DNA of 11,571 bases from an uncultured Anaerolineales bacterium (GTDB lineage: Bacteria; Chloroflexota; Anaerolineae; Anaerolineales; Villigracilaceae): assembly GCA_937928015.1 (NCBI GenBank), contig CALFXA010000230.1, positions 1 through 11,571 of the forward strand. The letters run 5' to 3'. Position 1 is the stretch's first letter, and every line of letters begins with the position of its first letter. Made by a program: the position numbers and the translations under genes. Positions 1 to 6,758 of this stretch are shown here, in pieces. Under the pieces are notes generated by a model. The model had not been told where the DNA came from. It saw nothing but the letters and a program-made list of their open reading frames with translations, and searched no databases.

Positions 1-1
1 C

Positions 2-169
2 GGCGGCGATAGTTCGGTGCCCGTGGCGGTCTTCTCGATCTATCGCAACGCCTTCCACTTCTTCCGCATGGGTGATGCCAGCGCGCAGGCCATTCAACTG
101 GCGCTGCTGGTGGCGGTCTTCATGGGCGTGATGTTCTGGTGGGAACGCCGTTACGTGGTTTACGAATAG
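2..169 (+). CDS. Sugar ABC transporter permease, MalF/UgpA type (C-terminal end only)
   Basis: This is the last 55 residues of a gene that begins before the window; the reading frame starts at base 2 and ends at TAG 167-169. The tail has a hydrophobic segment (AIQLALLVAVFMGVMFWW) followed by a basic, aromatic end (ERRYVVYE), which is how the last membrane helix and short cytoplasmic tail of MalF/UgpA-type permeases look. The segment before it (YRNAFHFFRMGDASA) matches the periplasmic loop ahead of the final helix in that family. The gene directly downstream is a MalG-type permease, the normal partner order in carbohydrate uptake (CUT1) operons, so the two probably form the membrane channel. 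The family call rests mainly on this context because the EAA loop lies outside the window. Confidence 0.8.
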   Translation, partial: GGDSSVPVAVFSIYRNAFHFFRMGDASAQAIQLALLVAVFMGVMFWWERRYVVYE

Positions 170-177
170 GTGCTGGC

Positions 178-1026
178 ATGACCAAGTCGCTGCAAAAAAC
201 TGTCCTCGATACCCTGGCCTATCTCGTGTTGGGCATTGGCGCGCTGACCATGCTGCTCCCGTTCGTGTGGATGATCTCGGTCTCGTTCCGCGAGCCTGCC
301 CAGCAGTATTCGCGCAGCCTCATCCCCGACCCGATCGTGTTACAGAACTACGCGGACCTGTTTCGGGTCCTGCCCGATAATGCTTTTCTCGCGCTGGTGT
401 TCAACAGCTTCAAGATCTCGATCCTGACCGTCATCGGTCAGATACTGACCTGCGCGATGGCGGCCTTCGTGTTTGCCGTAGTCAAGTTCAAGGGACGCAA
501 CCTGCTGTTCGCGCTGCTGCTGGCGACCATGATGATCCCGCCGCAGGTCTCGCTCATCCCGAACTTCATCATTTTCAAGTACATGCATCTGATCGGCACA
601 CAGTGGCCGCTGATCCTGCCCGCCTTCTGGGGCGGAGCCTTCGGCACCTTCCTGCTGCGGCAATATTTCCTGACCATCCCACGAGACCTGGTGGATGCCG
701 CCCGCATGGACGGGGCCTCGCTCTTCGACATTTTCTGGCGCATCTACCTGCCGCTCTCGAAGCCTGCGGTGGCGGCGCTGGCAATCTTTGTCTTCAAGGA
801 TGCCTGGAACGACCTGCTGCATCCGCTCGTGTACCTGCCCACAGACATGCAGCAAACCACACTGACGGTCGGCCTGGCTTTCTTCCAACAGCAATTACAA
901 CTCGGCGGCAAATTCACGGTGTTGATGGCGGGCGCTTTCCTGTCCATTCTGCCGCTGTTGATCATCTTCTTCATCGCCCAGAAGCAATTCATCGAAGGCA
1001 TTGCGCTGAGCGGCGTGAAGAGATAG
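178..1026 (+). CDS. Sugar ABC transporter permease, MalG/UgpE type
   Basis: 282 aa inner-membrane permease of the CUT1 carbohydrate ABC family, which imports oligosaccharides with a MalF-type partner, a binding protein and an ATPase. About six hydrophobic segments are visible, including residues 13-34, 75-101, 108-122, 145-160 and one near the C-terminus. The ATPase-docking EAA loop is at residues about 172-194 (DAARMDGASLFDIFWRIYLP), and the short C-terminal tail (GIALSGVKR) is typical of MalG. The start is ATG 178: it has an AGGTG ribosome site overlapping the stop of the upstream permease, 8 bases lie between the genes, and the resulting length is normal for the family. A GTG at 139 would add 13 residues that look non-coding. 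No binding protein or ATPase gene lies in the window; the ATPase is often shared and encoded elsewhere. Confidence 0.93.
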   Translation: MTKSLQKTVLDTLAYLVLGIGALTMLLPFVWMISVSFREPAQQYSRSLIPDPIVLQNYADLFRVLPDNAFLALVFNSFKISILTVIGQILTCAMAAFVFAVVKFKGRNLLFALLLATMMIPPQVSLIPNFIIFKYMHLIGTQWPLILPAFWGGAFGTFLLRQYFLTIPRDLVDAARMDGASLFDIFWRIYLPLSKPAVAALAIFVFKDAWNDLLHPLVYLPTDMQQTTLTVGLAFFQQQLQLGGKFTVLMAGAFLSILPLLIIFFIAQKQFIEGIALSGVKR

Positions 1027-1038
1027 CCCTCACCCCAA

Positions 1039-1059
1039 CCCTCTCCCGTGGGGAGAGGG
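1039..1059. repeat. Intergenic palindrome (9-bp stem, 3-nt loop)
   Basis: CCCTCTCCC (1039-1047) and GGGAGAGGG (1051-1059) form a perfect 9-bp inverted repeat around GTG, in a pyrimidine-rich context starting at 1027. It fills most of the 48-base gap between the permease and the GH4 gene. Its right flank supplies a purine-rich stretch just ahead of the GH4 ribosome site (AGGA 1064-1067). Similar CCCTCACCCCAACCCTCTCCC-type palindromes are scattered in many genomes as REP-like repeats. No T-run follows, so termination is unlikely, but it could stabilise mRNA or tune GH4 translation. Confidence 0.6.
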
Positions 1060-1074
1060 AGATAGGAAAATGTT

Positions 1075-2406
1075 ATGACCAAAATCACATTCATCGGCGC
1101 AGGCAGCCTGGGATTCACGGGCGAACTCGTGCGCGACATCCTGACCTTTCCCCTGCTGGAGGATGCCACCATTTCGTTGATGGACATCCACCCCGAGCGA
1201 CTCGAATGGGCCAAACGTGGCGTGGAAAAATTGATTGAGGCGGGCAAACGCCCCGCCAAGGTCGAGGCGACGCTCGATCGCGCGGAGGCACTCAAAGGCG
1301 CGGACGTGGTCCTGACCACCATCCTGGCGGGTTCCACCGAGGTCTGGCGTCACGACATCGAGATCCCCAAGAAATACGGCGTGGACATCAACGTCGGCGA
1401 CACGCGCGGGCCGAGCGGCATCTTCCGCTTCCTGCGCACCATCAACCCCATGATGGACATCGTGCGCGACATGGAAAAGTATTGCCCGAACGCGGTACTA
1501 CTCAACTACACCAACCCGATGGCCATGCTGGTCTCGGCCATTCAGAAACAGTCCTTCATCACCACCACGGGCCTGTGTCATTCGGTGCAGGGCACGGCCA
1601 TGATGCTGGCCGAATGGATCGGCGCGAAATACGAAGACATCGATTATGTCTGCGCGGGCATCAACCATCAGGCCTGGTACCTCGAATACAAATGGAACGG
1701 CGTGGACGCCTACCCGCTGATTCACAAAGCTATCAGCGAGCGGGCCGAGATCTACACCGCGGAACCTGTCCGCAACGAGATGTATCTGGCCATCGGCAAA
1801 TATGTCACCGAGAGCAGCGGCCACAACTCTGAATACAACCCGTGGTTCCGCAAGCGCCCCGACCTGATCGAAAAATACTGCACGCATGGCACCAACTGGA
1901 ATCCTGGCGAGTACGCCTACATCCTCAAGGAATATCAACACAACGAAGCCACCTGGAAGGACCAGGTCAAGGAGCGCCTGGCCCAGCCGCTGACTGAACA
2001 GGACTTGCAGCGCGAGCACGAGTACGCCGCCTACATCATCAACGCCCTGCGCGGCGGCGAGATGTTCAAATTCAACGGCAATGTGCGCAACACGCATCTC
2101 ATCACCAACCTGCCCGAGGACGCCTGCGTCGAAGTGCCCGTGGTCGTCGACCGCGCTGGCTTCCATCCCATCCACGTCGGCGCACTGCCTGCCGAGTGCG
2201 CACTGCTCACCCAGCTTTCCAGCGGCATCGAGGAGCTTGCCATTCAAGGCTCACTGACGGGCGACCCCACCGCCATCTACCGCGCCATCTGCCACGACCC
2301 GCTCACCTCGGCTGTGCTGTCGCTGGCCGAGATCAGGCAGATGACCAACGAGTTGTTCGCCCAACACAAAGATTATCTGCCGCAGTTCAAACATCATGTG
2401 GTCTAG
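1075..2406 (+). CDS. melA: GH4 family alpha-galactosidase (MelA-like)
   Basis: 443 aa cytoplasmic glycosidase of family GH4, which uses NAD+ and a divalent metal in an oxidation-elimination mechanism rather than simple hydrolysis. The NAD-binding loop FIGAGSLGF is at residues 6-14, with Asp37 (MDIH) placed for the NAD ribose. The substrate motif NYTNPMAM is at 144-151. The metal-ligand motifs GLCHSVQGT (Cys168) and GINHQAW (His198) are both intact. CHSVQGT and CAGINH are also present in E. coli MelA, and length and motif order agree with that enzyme (about 450 aa). The start ATG 1075 follows AGGA 7 bases upstream. The 3' end overlaps the next gene by 11 bases. Likely role: removal of alpha-linked galactose (or a close relative) from imported oligosaccharides. 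GH4 also holds alpha-glucosidases, alpha-glucuronidases and phospho-glycosidases, so substrate is inferred from MelA-like motifs and neighbours. Confidence 0.9.
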   Translation: MTKITFIGAGSLGFTGELVRDILTFPLLEDATISLMDIHPERLEWAKRGVEKLIEAGKRPAKVEATLDRAEALKGADVVLTTILAGSTEVWRHDIEIPKKYGVDINVGDTRGPSGIFRFLRTINPMMDIVRDMEKYCPNAVLLNYTNPMAMLVSAIQKQSFITTTGLCHSVQGTAMMLAEWIGAKYEDIDYVCAGINHQAWYLEYKWNGVDAYPLIHKAISERAEIYTAEPVRNEMYLAIGKYVTESSGHNSEYNPWFRKRPDLIEKYCTHGTNWNPGEYAYILKEYQHNEATWKDQVKERLAQPLTEQDLQREHEYAAYIINALRGGEMFKFNGNVRNTHLITNLPEDACVEVPVVVDRAGFHPIHVGALPAECALLTQLSSGIEELAIQGSLTGDPTAIYRAICHDPLTSAVLSLAEIRQMTNELFAQHKDYLPQFKHHVV

Positions 2407-3283
2407 GCTGGCGCTCCTCTTTCTTCTTGCCTCTTTCCTTCTAGGATGCACCCCCGCAACGGCGACACCCATCCCTGCGACGTTTACTCCCGTCCCTGCG
2501 ACCCTGACCGTTGCTCCCGTTTCGACAAAGGAACCTACGCTCATGCCCTCTCCCGTTTCCTCATCCAATACTTGGTGGCGTCCTACGGTTGGACTCACCT
2601 GGCAGTGGCAGATCGGCAACCTCGACATCGACACCTCCATCCAGGCCGAAGTCTACGACATTGACCTATACGTGGACCAGGCCATCATCGACGAACTCCA
2701 CGCCCAGGGCCGCAAGGTCATCTGCTACATGAGCGTCGGCTCCTTCGAGGATTGGCGCCCCGACAAGGACCAGTTCCCCGCCGAAGTACTCGGCAAGGAC
2801 TACGACGGCTGGCCCGGCGAGAAGTGGCTCGACATCCGCCGCATCGACCTGCTGGCCCCCATCATGCTGGCGCGTCTCGACCTGTGCAAGGCCAAAGGCT
2901 TTGATGCCGTGGAGCCCGACAACATGGAAATCTACACCAACGACACGGGCTTCCCGCTGACCTATGAAGATCAACTGAAGTACGCGCTCTGGCTGGCCGA
3001 CGAAGCCCACAAACGCGGACTCGCCGTCGGTCAGAAAAATGCTTCAGACCAGGTGGCTGATCTTGTGGACATCTACGACTTCGCCATCACCGAGGATTAC
3101 TTCTACTACGGGGATGCCGAATCCATGCTGCCGTACATTCAGGCGGGCAAACCCGTCTTCGCCGCTGAGTACGCCGACCTGCCAGGCGACTTTGCGAAAT
3201 TCTGCGAACAATCCCAAAAGCTCGGCTTCAGCACCATCCTCAAGAACCGCGGCCTGGACGCCTGGCTGCAAACCTGTCCGTAA
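2396..3283 (+). CDS. Secreted lipoprotein, GH114-type endo-alpha-1,4-polygalactosaminidase
   Basis: 295 aa. Residues 1-18 are a lipoprotein signal peptide with lipobox LLGC (Cys18), so the mature protein should be anchored on the outer face of the membrane. Residues 19-55 form a Pro/Thr-rich linker (repeated [12 protein letters not shown]) like other surface lipoproteins. The catalytic part, residues about 60-295, is a TIM-barrel-like GH114/TM1410 domain: TWQWQI (68-73), VYDIDLYVD (86-94), [13 protein letters not shown] (108-120), [16 protein letters not shown] (171-180), GQKN (212-215), [10 protein letters not shown] (230-239) and AAEYAD. Asp175 and Glu233 are my candidates for the catalytic acidic pair. 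The family cuts alpha-1,4-linked galactosamine polymers. The start ATG 2396 overlaps the GH4 stop, indicating translational coupling. It is the only secreted enzyme in the operon, and probably generates the oligosaccharides that the transporter brings in. Exact polymer is inferred. Confidence 0.85.
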   Translation: MWSRLALLFLLASFLLGCTPATATPIPATFTPVPATLTVAPVSTKEPTLMPSPVSSSNTWWRPTVGLTWQWQIGNLDIDTSIQAEVYDIDLYVDQAIIDELHAQGRKVICYMSVGSFEDWRPDKDQFPAEVLGKDYDGWPGEKWLDIRRIDLLAPIMLARLDLCKAKGFDAVEPDNMEIYTNDTGFPLTYEDQLKYALWLADEAHKRGLAVGQKNASDQVADLVDIYDFAITEDYFYYGDAESMLPYIQAGKPVFAAEYADLPGDFAKFCEQSQKLGFSTILKNRGLDAWLQTCP

Positions 3284-3285
3284 AG

Positions 3286-3380
3286 AAGTTTGAAGGTTGG
3301 AAAGTTGCAGGTTGCAAGTGGACGATCTAACCTTCAAACTTGCAACCTGCAAACCTTAAATCTGAACCCTGGAACCTGAT
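3286..3380. repeat. Degenerate AACCTGCAA-type repeat with two interleaved inverted repeats
   Basis: The 99-base gap between the GH114 and aldolase genes is almost filled by this structure. Arm A is 3286-3298 and its exact 13-base reverse complement A' is 3329-3341. Arm B is 3305-3319 and its exact 15-base reverse complement B' is 3338-3352. The order A-B-A'-B' means the two stems cannot form as nested hairpins; they compete (A' and B' share 4 bases) or approach a pseudoknot topology. The right half continues as roughly 7-8-base degenerate units of the form AACCTgC (to about 3376). It resembles a low-complexity intergenic repeat family rather than a gene, CRISPR or classic terminator (no T-run). 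Confidence 0.7.
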
Positions 3381-3382
3381 CT

Positions 3383-4330
3383 ATGAAACCCATCTCCATC
3401 GGCAAACTGCGCGGACTGCAACAATGCACCTCCCCACGCGGCACCTTTACCTGTCTCGCCCTCGACCATCGTCAGAACCTGCGCAAGGCCAACCCCGCTT
3501 TCGTGGACGACGCCGAACTGAGCCGCTTCAAAGTGGACGTCACTGCCGCGCTGGCGGCCGAGTCCACCGCCGTGCTGCTCGACCCCGAAGTCTCTGCGGC
3601 GCAGGCCATCGCGGCGGGCGCCATCCCTGGCCGCACGGCCTTCGTCGTGGCGGTCGAGTCCACGGGCTATACGGGTGACGCCACCGCGCGCCGCGCGCAG
3701 ATCATCCCTGGCTGGAGCGTAGAGAAGGCCAAACGCATGGGCGCCAGCATGATCAAGCTGCTGGTCTACTATCATCCCGATTCGCCCACCGCTGCCGAGA
3801 CCGAAGCATTCACCAAAAATATCGCCGCTGAATGTATCCGTCACGACCTCGGTCTGATGCTCGAACCGCTGTCCTATTCGTTGACCGATGCCAAATTGAC
3901 CAGCGATGAAAAGCGCTACGTGGTGGTCGAGACCGCCCGCCGCCTGACGCCCATCCCAGGCGTGGACCTGCTCAAGGCCGAACTCCCGCTCGATACGGCC
4001 GACACCGACCCCGAGCATCTCCTCGCGGCCTGTGCCGAGGTCAGCGCCGCCTCCGTCACGCCGTGGATTCTGCTCTCGGCGGCCGTCTCCTTCGAGAGCT
4101 ATCAGCGCCAGATCATCGCGGCCTGTCAGGCGGGCGCAAGCGGCATCGCCGTCGGCCGCGCCGTCTGGCAGGAAGCCGTGACCATGCCTGTCGAGGCGCG
4201 CGCCGAATTCCTGCGTACCATTGCTAAGGAACGCCTGATGCGCCTCAACGCGTTGTGTACCGCGCTTGCCAAGCCTGTCAGTGATTTTTACACTGCCGAC
4301 GCGCCGTTCGATTGGTATAAAATGTATTGA
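3383..4330 (+). CDS. lacD: Tagatose-1,6-bisphosphate aldolase, LacD-like class I
   Basis: 315 aa cytoplasmic class I (Schiff-base) aldolase, expected to split tagatose-1,6-bisphosphate to dihydroxyacetone phosphate and glyceraldehyde-3-phosphate. Family landmarks in order: CLALDHRQNL (24-33), AVLLDPE (63-69), ESTGYTG (92-98), WSVEKAKRMGASMIKLLVYY (111-130), GVDLLKAELPL (193-203) and the phosphate-binding-like GASGIAVGRAVWQEA (251-265). Lys198 in DLLKAELP is the expected Schiff-base lysine by comparison with LacD, where the motif is DVLKVEVP. Length agrees with LacD (about 325 aa). The start ATG 3383 has no strong ribosome site; the long structured spacer upstream may matter. The related sulfofructose-phosphate aldolase (YihT) is the main alternative, but the LLDPE and WSVEKAKRMGA stretches and the galactoside-type neighbours favour LacD. 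Confidence 0.85.
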   Translation: MKPISIGKLRGLQQCTSPRGTFTCLALDHRQNLRKANPAFVDDAELSRFKVDVTAALAAESTAVLLDPEVSAAQAIAAGAIPGRTAFVVAVESTGYTGDATARRAQIIPGWSVEKAKRMGASMIKLLVYYHPDSPTAAETEAFTKNIAAECIRHDLGLMLEPLSYSLTDAKLTSDEKRYVVVETARRLTPIPGVDLLKAELPLDTADTDPEHLLAACAEVSAASVTPWILLSAAVSFESYQRQIIAACQAGASGIAVGRAVWQEAVTMPVEARAEFLRTIAKERLMRLNALCTALAKPVSDFYTADAPFDWYKMY

Positions 4331-4338
4331 TGGACATG

Positions 4339-4357
4339 GGGCGGGGTTTCCCCGCCC
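4339..4357 (+). promoter_or_regulatory. GC-rich hairpin between aldolase and kinase genes
   Basis: GGGCGGGG (4339-4346) and CCCCGCCC (4350-4357) form a perfect 8-bp stem with a TTT loop, extendable by AT/AT if one G is bulged. It occupies half of the 38-base gap between the aldolase stop and the kinase ATG at 4369 and ends 11 bases ahead of that ATG. No T-run follows, so it is not a standard intrinsic terminator. It may act as an mRNA-stability element or restrain ribosome access to the kinase. It would be inside the coding region if the kinase began at the TTG at 4327. Confidence 0.5.
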
Positions 4358-4368
4358 ATACGAACATC

Positions 4369-5283
4369 ATGAAATCCTTCGATATCCTTGTTGCTGGCGA
4401 GATCAACCCCGACCTCATCCTCACGGGTGACGTCATGCCCGCCTTCGGTCAGGTCGAAAAACTGGTCGATGCTGCGGCGTTGACCATCGGCTCGTCGTCG
4501 GTCATCTTTGCGTGCGGCGCGACGCGGCTTGGGCTGAAGGTTGCGTTCATCGGCAAATGCGGCGACGATGTCTTCGGTCGCTTCATGCTCGATCAGATGC
4601 TGGCTCATCATGTGGATGTGAGCAATGTGCTCGTCGTCGCGGGCGGATCGACGGGCCTGAGCGTGATCCTCAACCGCGGCGTGGACCGCGCCATCCTGAC
4701 GCACCCCGGCCTGGTCGCCGACCTACAGGCCTCGGACATCGCTAACGGGCTGCTGGCGCGGGCGCGTCATCTCCATGTTTCATCCTATTTTTTGCAGACG
4801 AAATTGCAGGCAGGCTTGCCCGCTCTTTTCGAACGCGCCCGTGCGCTCGGGCTGACCACTTCACTCGACACGAATTACGACCCGTCCGAAGCCTGGTCAG
4901 GATTCGACGAGCTTCTCTCGGCCACGAATGTTTTCCTGCCGAACGAGGCCGAAGCAAGGTCGCTGACAGGCGCGGAAAATGTCGACGAAGCGGCGGGTAG
5001 GCTGGGGTCAAAGGTGGAAACGCTGGCAATTAAGTTGGGAAAAGCTGGGGCGTTGGGAATCTCAGAGAGTCAGAAGATCCAGGTGGAAAGTATTCCTGTA
5101 AAAGTAGTGGATACTGTTGGGGCGGGCGACTCGTTCGATGCTGGGTTTATCTACGGATATTTGAACGATTGGCCGTTGGAAAAATCGCTGCGGCTGGGGG
5201 CCGTGTGCGGCGCGCTCTCGACGCGCAAGTCGGGCGGGACGGCCGCACAGCTCACGCTCGAAGAGGCGACGGCGTTCTTATGA
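4369..5283 (+). CDS. PfkB-family carbohydrate kinase
   Basis: 304 aa ribokinase/PfkB-family sugar kinase that uses ATP to phosphorylate a sugar or sugar phosphate in the cytoplasm. The N-terminal strand and substrate loop (DILVAGEINPDLILTG, residues 5-20), GSSSVIFACGATRLG (41-55) and the second-signature region VDTVGAGDSFDAGF are present; the catalytic base is Asp254 in GAGD (251-254). The start ATG 4369 gives the usual short N-terminus for the family. A TTG at 4327 would overlap the aldolase stop and add 14 residues read through a GC-rich hairpin, so I rejected it. The stop overlaps the next kinase's start (ATGA, 5280-5283). Substrate cannot be read from sequence. In this operon a free hexose or ketose such as tagatose or galactose is plausible, since no other kinase for the first phosphorylation is present. 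Confidence 0.85.
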   Translation: MKSFDILVAGEINPDLILTGDVMPAFGQVEKLVDAAALTIGSSSVIFACGATRLGLKVAFIGKCGDDVFGRFMLDQMLAHHVDVSNVLVVAGGSTGLSVILNRGVDRAILTHPGLVADLQASDIANGLLARARHLHVSSYFLQTKLQAGLPALFERARALGLTTSLDTNYDPSEAWSGFDELLSATNVFLPNEAEARSLTGAENVDEAAGRLGSKVETLAIKLGKAGALGISESQKIQVESIPVKVVDTVGAGDSFDAGFIYGYLNDWPLEKSLRLGAVCGALSTRKSGGTAAQLTLEEATAFL

Positions 5284-6206
5284 TCCTGTGTGTGACCCCC
5301 AACCCTGCCATCGACAGGACCTTGCAGGTCGATGCCTTGCGCGTGGGCGAGGTGCATCGTGCCGCGCACGTGCTGTCGACGGCGGGCGGCAAGGGCATCA
5401 ACGTGGCGCGCACGGTACGAACGCTGGGCGGAGAACCGTTCTGCCTGGGACTGGTCGGCGGTCACACGGGCGACCTGCTGGCCGACCTGGTGAAACAGGA
5501 AGGCCTATCCGCGCATTGGACAAGGATGCGGGGCGAGACGCGCACCTGCGTGATCGTGACCCAGCCCGCGCATGATGCCACGCTCATCAACGAGCCTGGC
5601 GTGGACGTGAGCGCCGAGGAATGTGCCGCGTTCATTGTAGATGTGAAAACTTATGCGGCTCAGGCAGAACTGATCTGCATCAGCGGCAGCCTGCCGCCCG
5701 CTTTCCCGTTGAGCCTGTTCGAATCTTTGTTGAAGAGTCTAGTGGCGCGCGGCAAGCCCGTTTGGGTAGACACCAGCAAGCAGGCGTTGAAAACCGCGCT
5801 CGGCGTACGCGGCCTGAACATCAAGGTCAATGCTTCTGAACTGGGTGAAGCGCTCGGCGTGGAAATCGTCAGTGCAGAGCAAGTCTGCGATGCCGCCAAA
5901 GGGTTGCTCGAAGCGGGCATGCCACAGGTGGCAATCACGTTGGGCAAGGATGGCGCGATCTGGGTCTCGTCGGAGGGAGGCTGGGGAGCATCCTCGCCGA
6001 AGATTCAGCCGGTCAGCAGCATCGGCAGCGGAGACGCTTTCCTCGGCGGGCTGGTCACGGCGCTGACCTCGGGCCTATCGCCCGAGCGGGCGCTGTGTCA
6101 GGCTGTGGCGGCGGGGGCGGCCAACGCGTTGACTTTTGGCGGGGGAATGTTTTTGCGCGAGGATTTTGAATCCATCCGCCGGGAAATAAAAAGCGCAAAG
6201 TTATAA
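5280..6206 (+). CDS. 1-phosphofructokinase / tagatose-6-phosphate kinase (FruK/LacC family)
   Basis: 308 aa PfkB-family hexose-phosphate kinase of the FruK/LacC branch. The branch-specific N-terminus MILCVTPNPAIDRTL (1-15) and TAGGKGINVARTVRTLG (34-50) are intact, and the ATP-site motif SSIGSGDAFLGG carries the catalytic Asp252 (GSGD, 249-252). Length is normal for the branch. The start is ATG 5280, which overlaps the upstream kinase stop by four bases (ATGA), so the pair is translationally coupled; the same frame upstream of 5280 lies inside the upstream kinase and is not coding. FruK and LacC are hard to tell apart. Next to a LacD-type aldolase, tagatose-6-phosphate to tagatose-1,6-bisphosphate is the most economical reaction, with fructose-1-phosphate as the alternative. 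Confidence 0.87.
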   Translation: MILCVTPNPAIDRTLQVDALRVGEVHRAAHVLSTAGGKGINVARTVRTLGGEPFCLGLVGGHTGDLLADLVKQEGLSAHWTRMRGETRTCVIVTQPAHDATLINEPGVDVSAEECAAFIVDVKTYAAQAELICISGSLPPAFPLSLFESLLKSLVARGKPVWVDTSKQALKTALGVRGLNIKVNASELGEALGVEIVSAEQVCDAAKGLLEAGMPQVAITLGKDGAIWVSSEGGWGASSPKIQPVSSIGSGDAFLGGLVTALTSGLSPERALCQAVAAGAANALTFGGGMFLREDFESIRREIKSAKL

Positions 6207-6246
6207 AATCCTAAGATGGGATGAGAAACCGCCACCTGGTTAAAAC

Positions 6247-6276
6247 AAGAACCACCGTCCCGGTACGGTGGTTCTT
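6247..6276. terminator. Strong intrinsic terminator, likely bidirectional
   Basis: AAGAACCACCGT (6247-6258) pairs perfectly with 6265-6276 to give a 12-bp stem with a 6-base loop. Read on the - strand, the stem is followed by TTGTTTTAA, the classic T-rich tail, and the element lies directly downstream of the tRNA remnant, so it was probably the terminator of the original tRNA gene. On the + strand it lies 40 bases past the last kinase stop and ends in a weaker CTT tract, so it should also close the sugar operon. Confidence 0.75.
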
Positions 6277-6285
6277 CTTACTGCT

Positions 6286-6339
<54 letters not shown>

Positions 6340-6389
6340 AAACACGTCATGGAACAGATGTTTTATTGTGCCGCGTGAGACAGATGCGT

Positions 6390-6758
6390 TTATATAGTTT
6401 GTAGTTGCCGCCTGCGCATCGGCTTGATCATAAAGATCATCAGGATGGTGCCGAGGTAGGCGCTGAGGAAGTAGACGCCCTGGGTGGGACGGCTCCACAG
6501 CAGGACCCACGTGGATGCCGTCATGGCGAGCAGGAGGACCCACAGGGCCAGCTTGTAGAGGCCGAAGAAGGGGATGTACTTCCTGCGGCGGCGGTCGTTG
6601 AGGAGGTGCGCGAACTGACCGCGCCGACGGTCGCGGATGAGCCGACCGTGCACGAGGACTTTCCTGGTCTTGCGAGCTTCGATCATCCTGATCATTTCGT
6701 GCAGATCTTCGAGCTGTTCTTCAGGGTTTGAGGCGGTGTGAATTTGTTTCCAGTTCAT
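6390..6758 (-). CDS. Two-TM membrane protein of unknown function
   Basis: 122 aa, not recognised. Residues 1-60 are charged and helical (EEQLEDLHEMIRMIEARK) with an Arg-rich stretch (RDRRRGQFAHLLNDRRRRKY, 42-61), so this part should be cytoplasmic. Two hydrophobic segments follow, about 66-88 (LYKLALWVLLLAMTASTWVL) and 94-112 (GVYFLSAYLGTILMIFMI), with a basic tail KPMRRRQ. That gives a hairpin topology with both ends inside. Its ATG overlaps the upstream stop (TAATG), so it is translationally coupled to the DUF4236-Excalibur gene. It is the last gene before the att site. Position in a repressor-led operon suggests expression in the integrated state; the function is unknown. Confidence 0.75.
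   Translation of the reverse strand: MNWKQIHTASNPEEQLEDLHEMIRMIEARKTRKVLVHGRLIRDRRRGQFAHLLNDRRRRKYIPFFGLYKLALWVLLLAMTASTWVLLWSRPTQGVYFLSAYLGTILMIFMIKPMRRRQLQTI

Noticed and set aside
1498..2247. 249-aa open frame on the - strand inside the GH4 gene
   Set aside because: The GH4 frame has all family motifs; the antisense frame is a codon-bias shadow.
3286..3380. CRISPR array
   Set aside because: Units are 7-8 bases, degenerate and contiguous with no spacers of regular length.
5169..5279. N-terminal extension of the second kinase
   Set aside because: The extra 37 residues overlap the first kinase in another frame, and the FruK/LacC N-terminus starts exactly at ATG 5280.
3383..5283. Sulfoquinovose (sulfo-EMP) cluster, since YihT and YihV belong to the same aldolase and kinase families
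   Set aside because: LacD-specific stretches, the GH114 polygalactosaminidase and MelA-like GH4 fit galactosides better, and no SQ isomerase or sulfonate exporter is seen; it is kept only as an alternative.
6405..6731. 108-aa open frame on the + strand antisense to the 122-aa membrane protein gene
   Set aside because: The - strand frame has a coupled TAATG start and two clear TM segments; the + frame is low-complexity and charged with no ribosome site.
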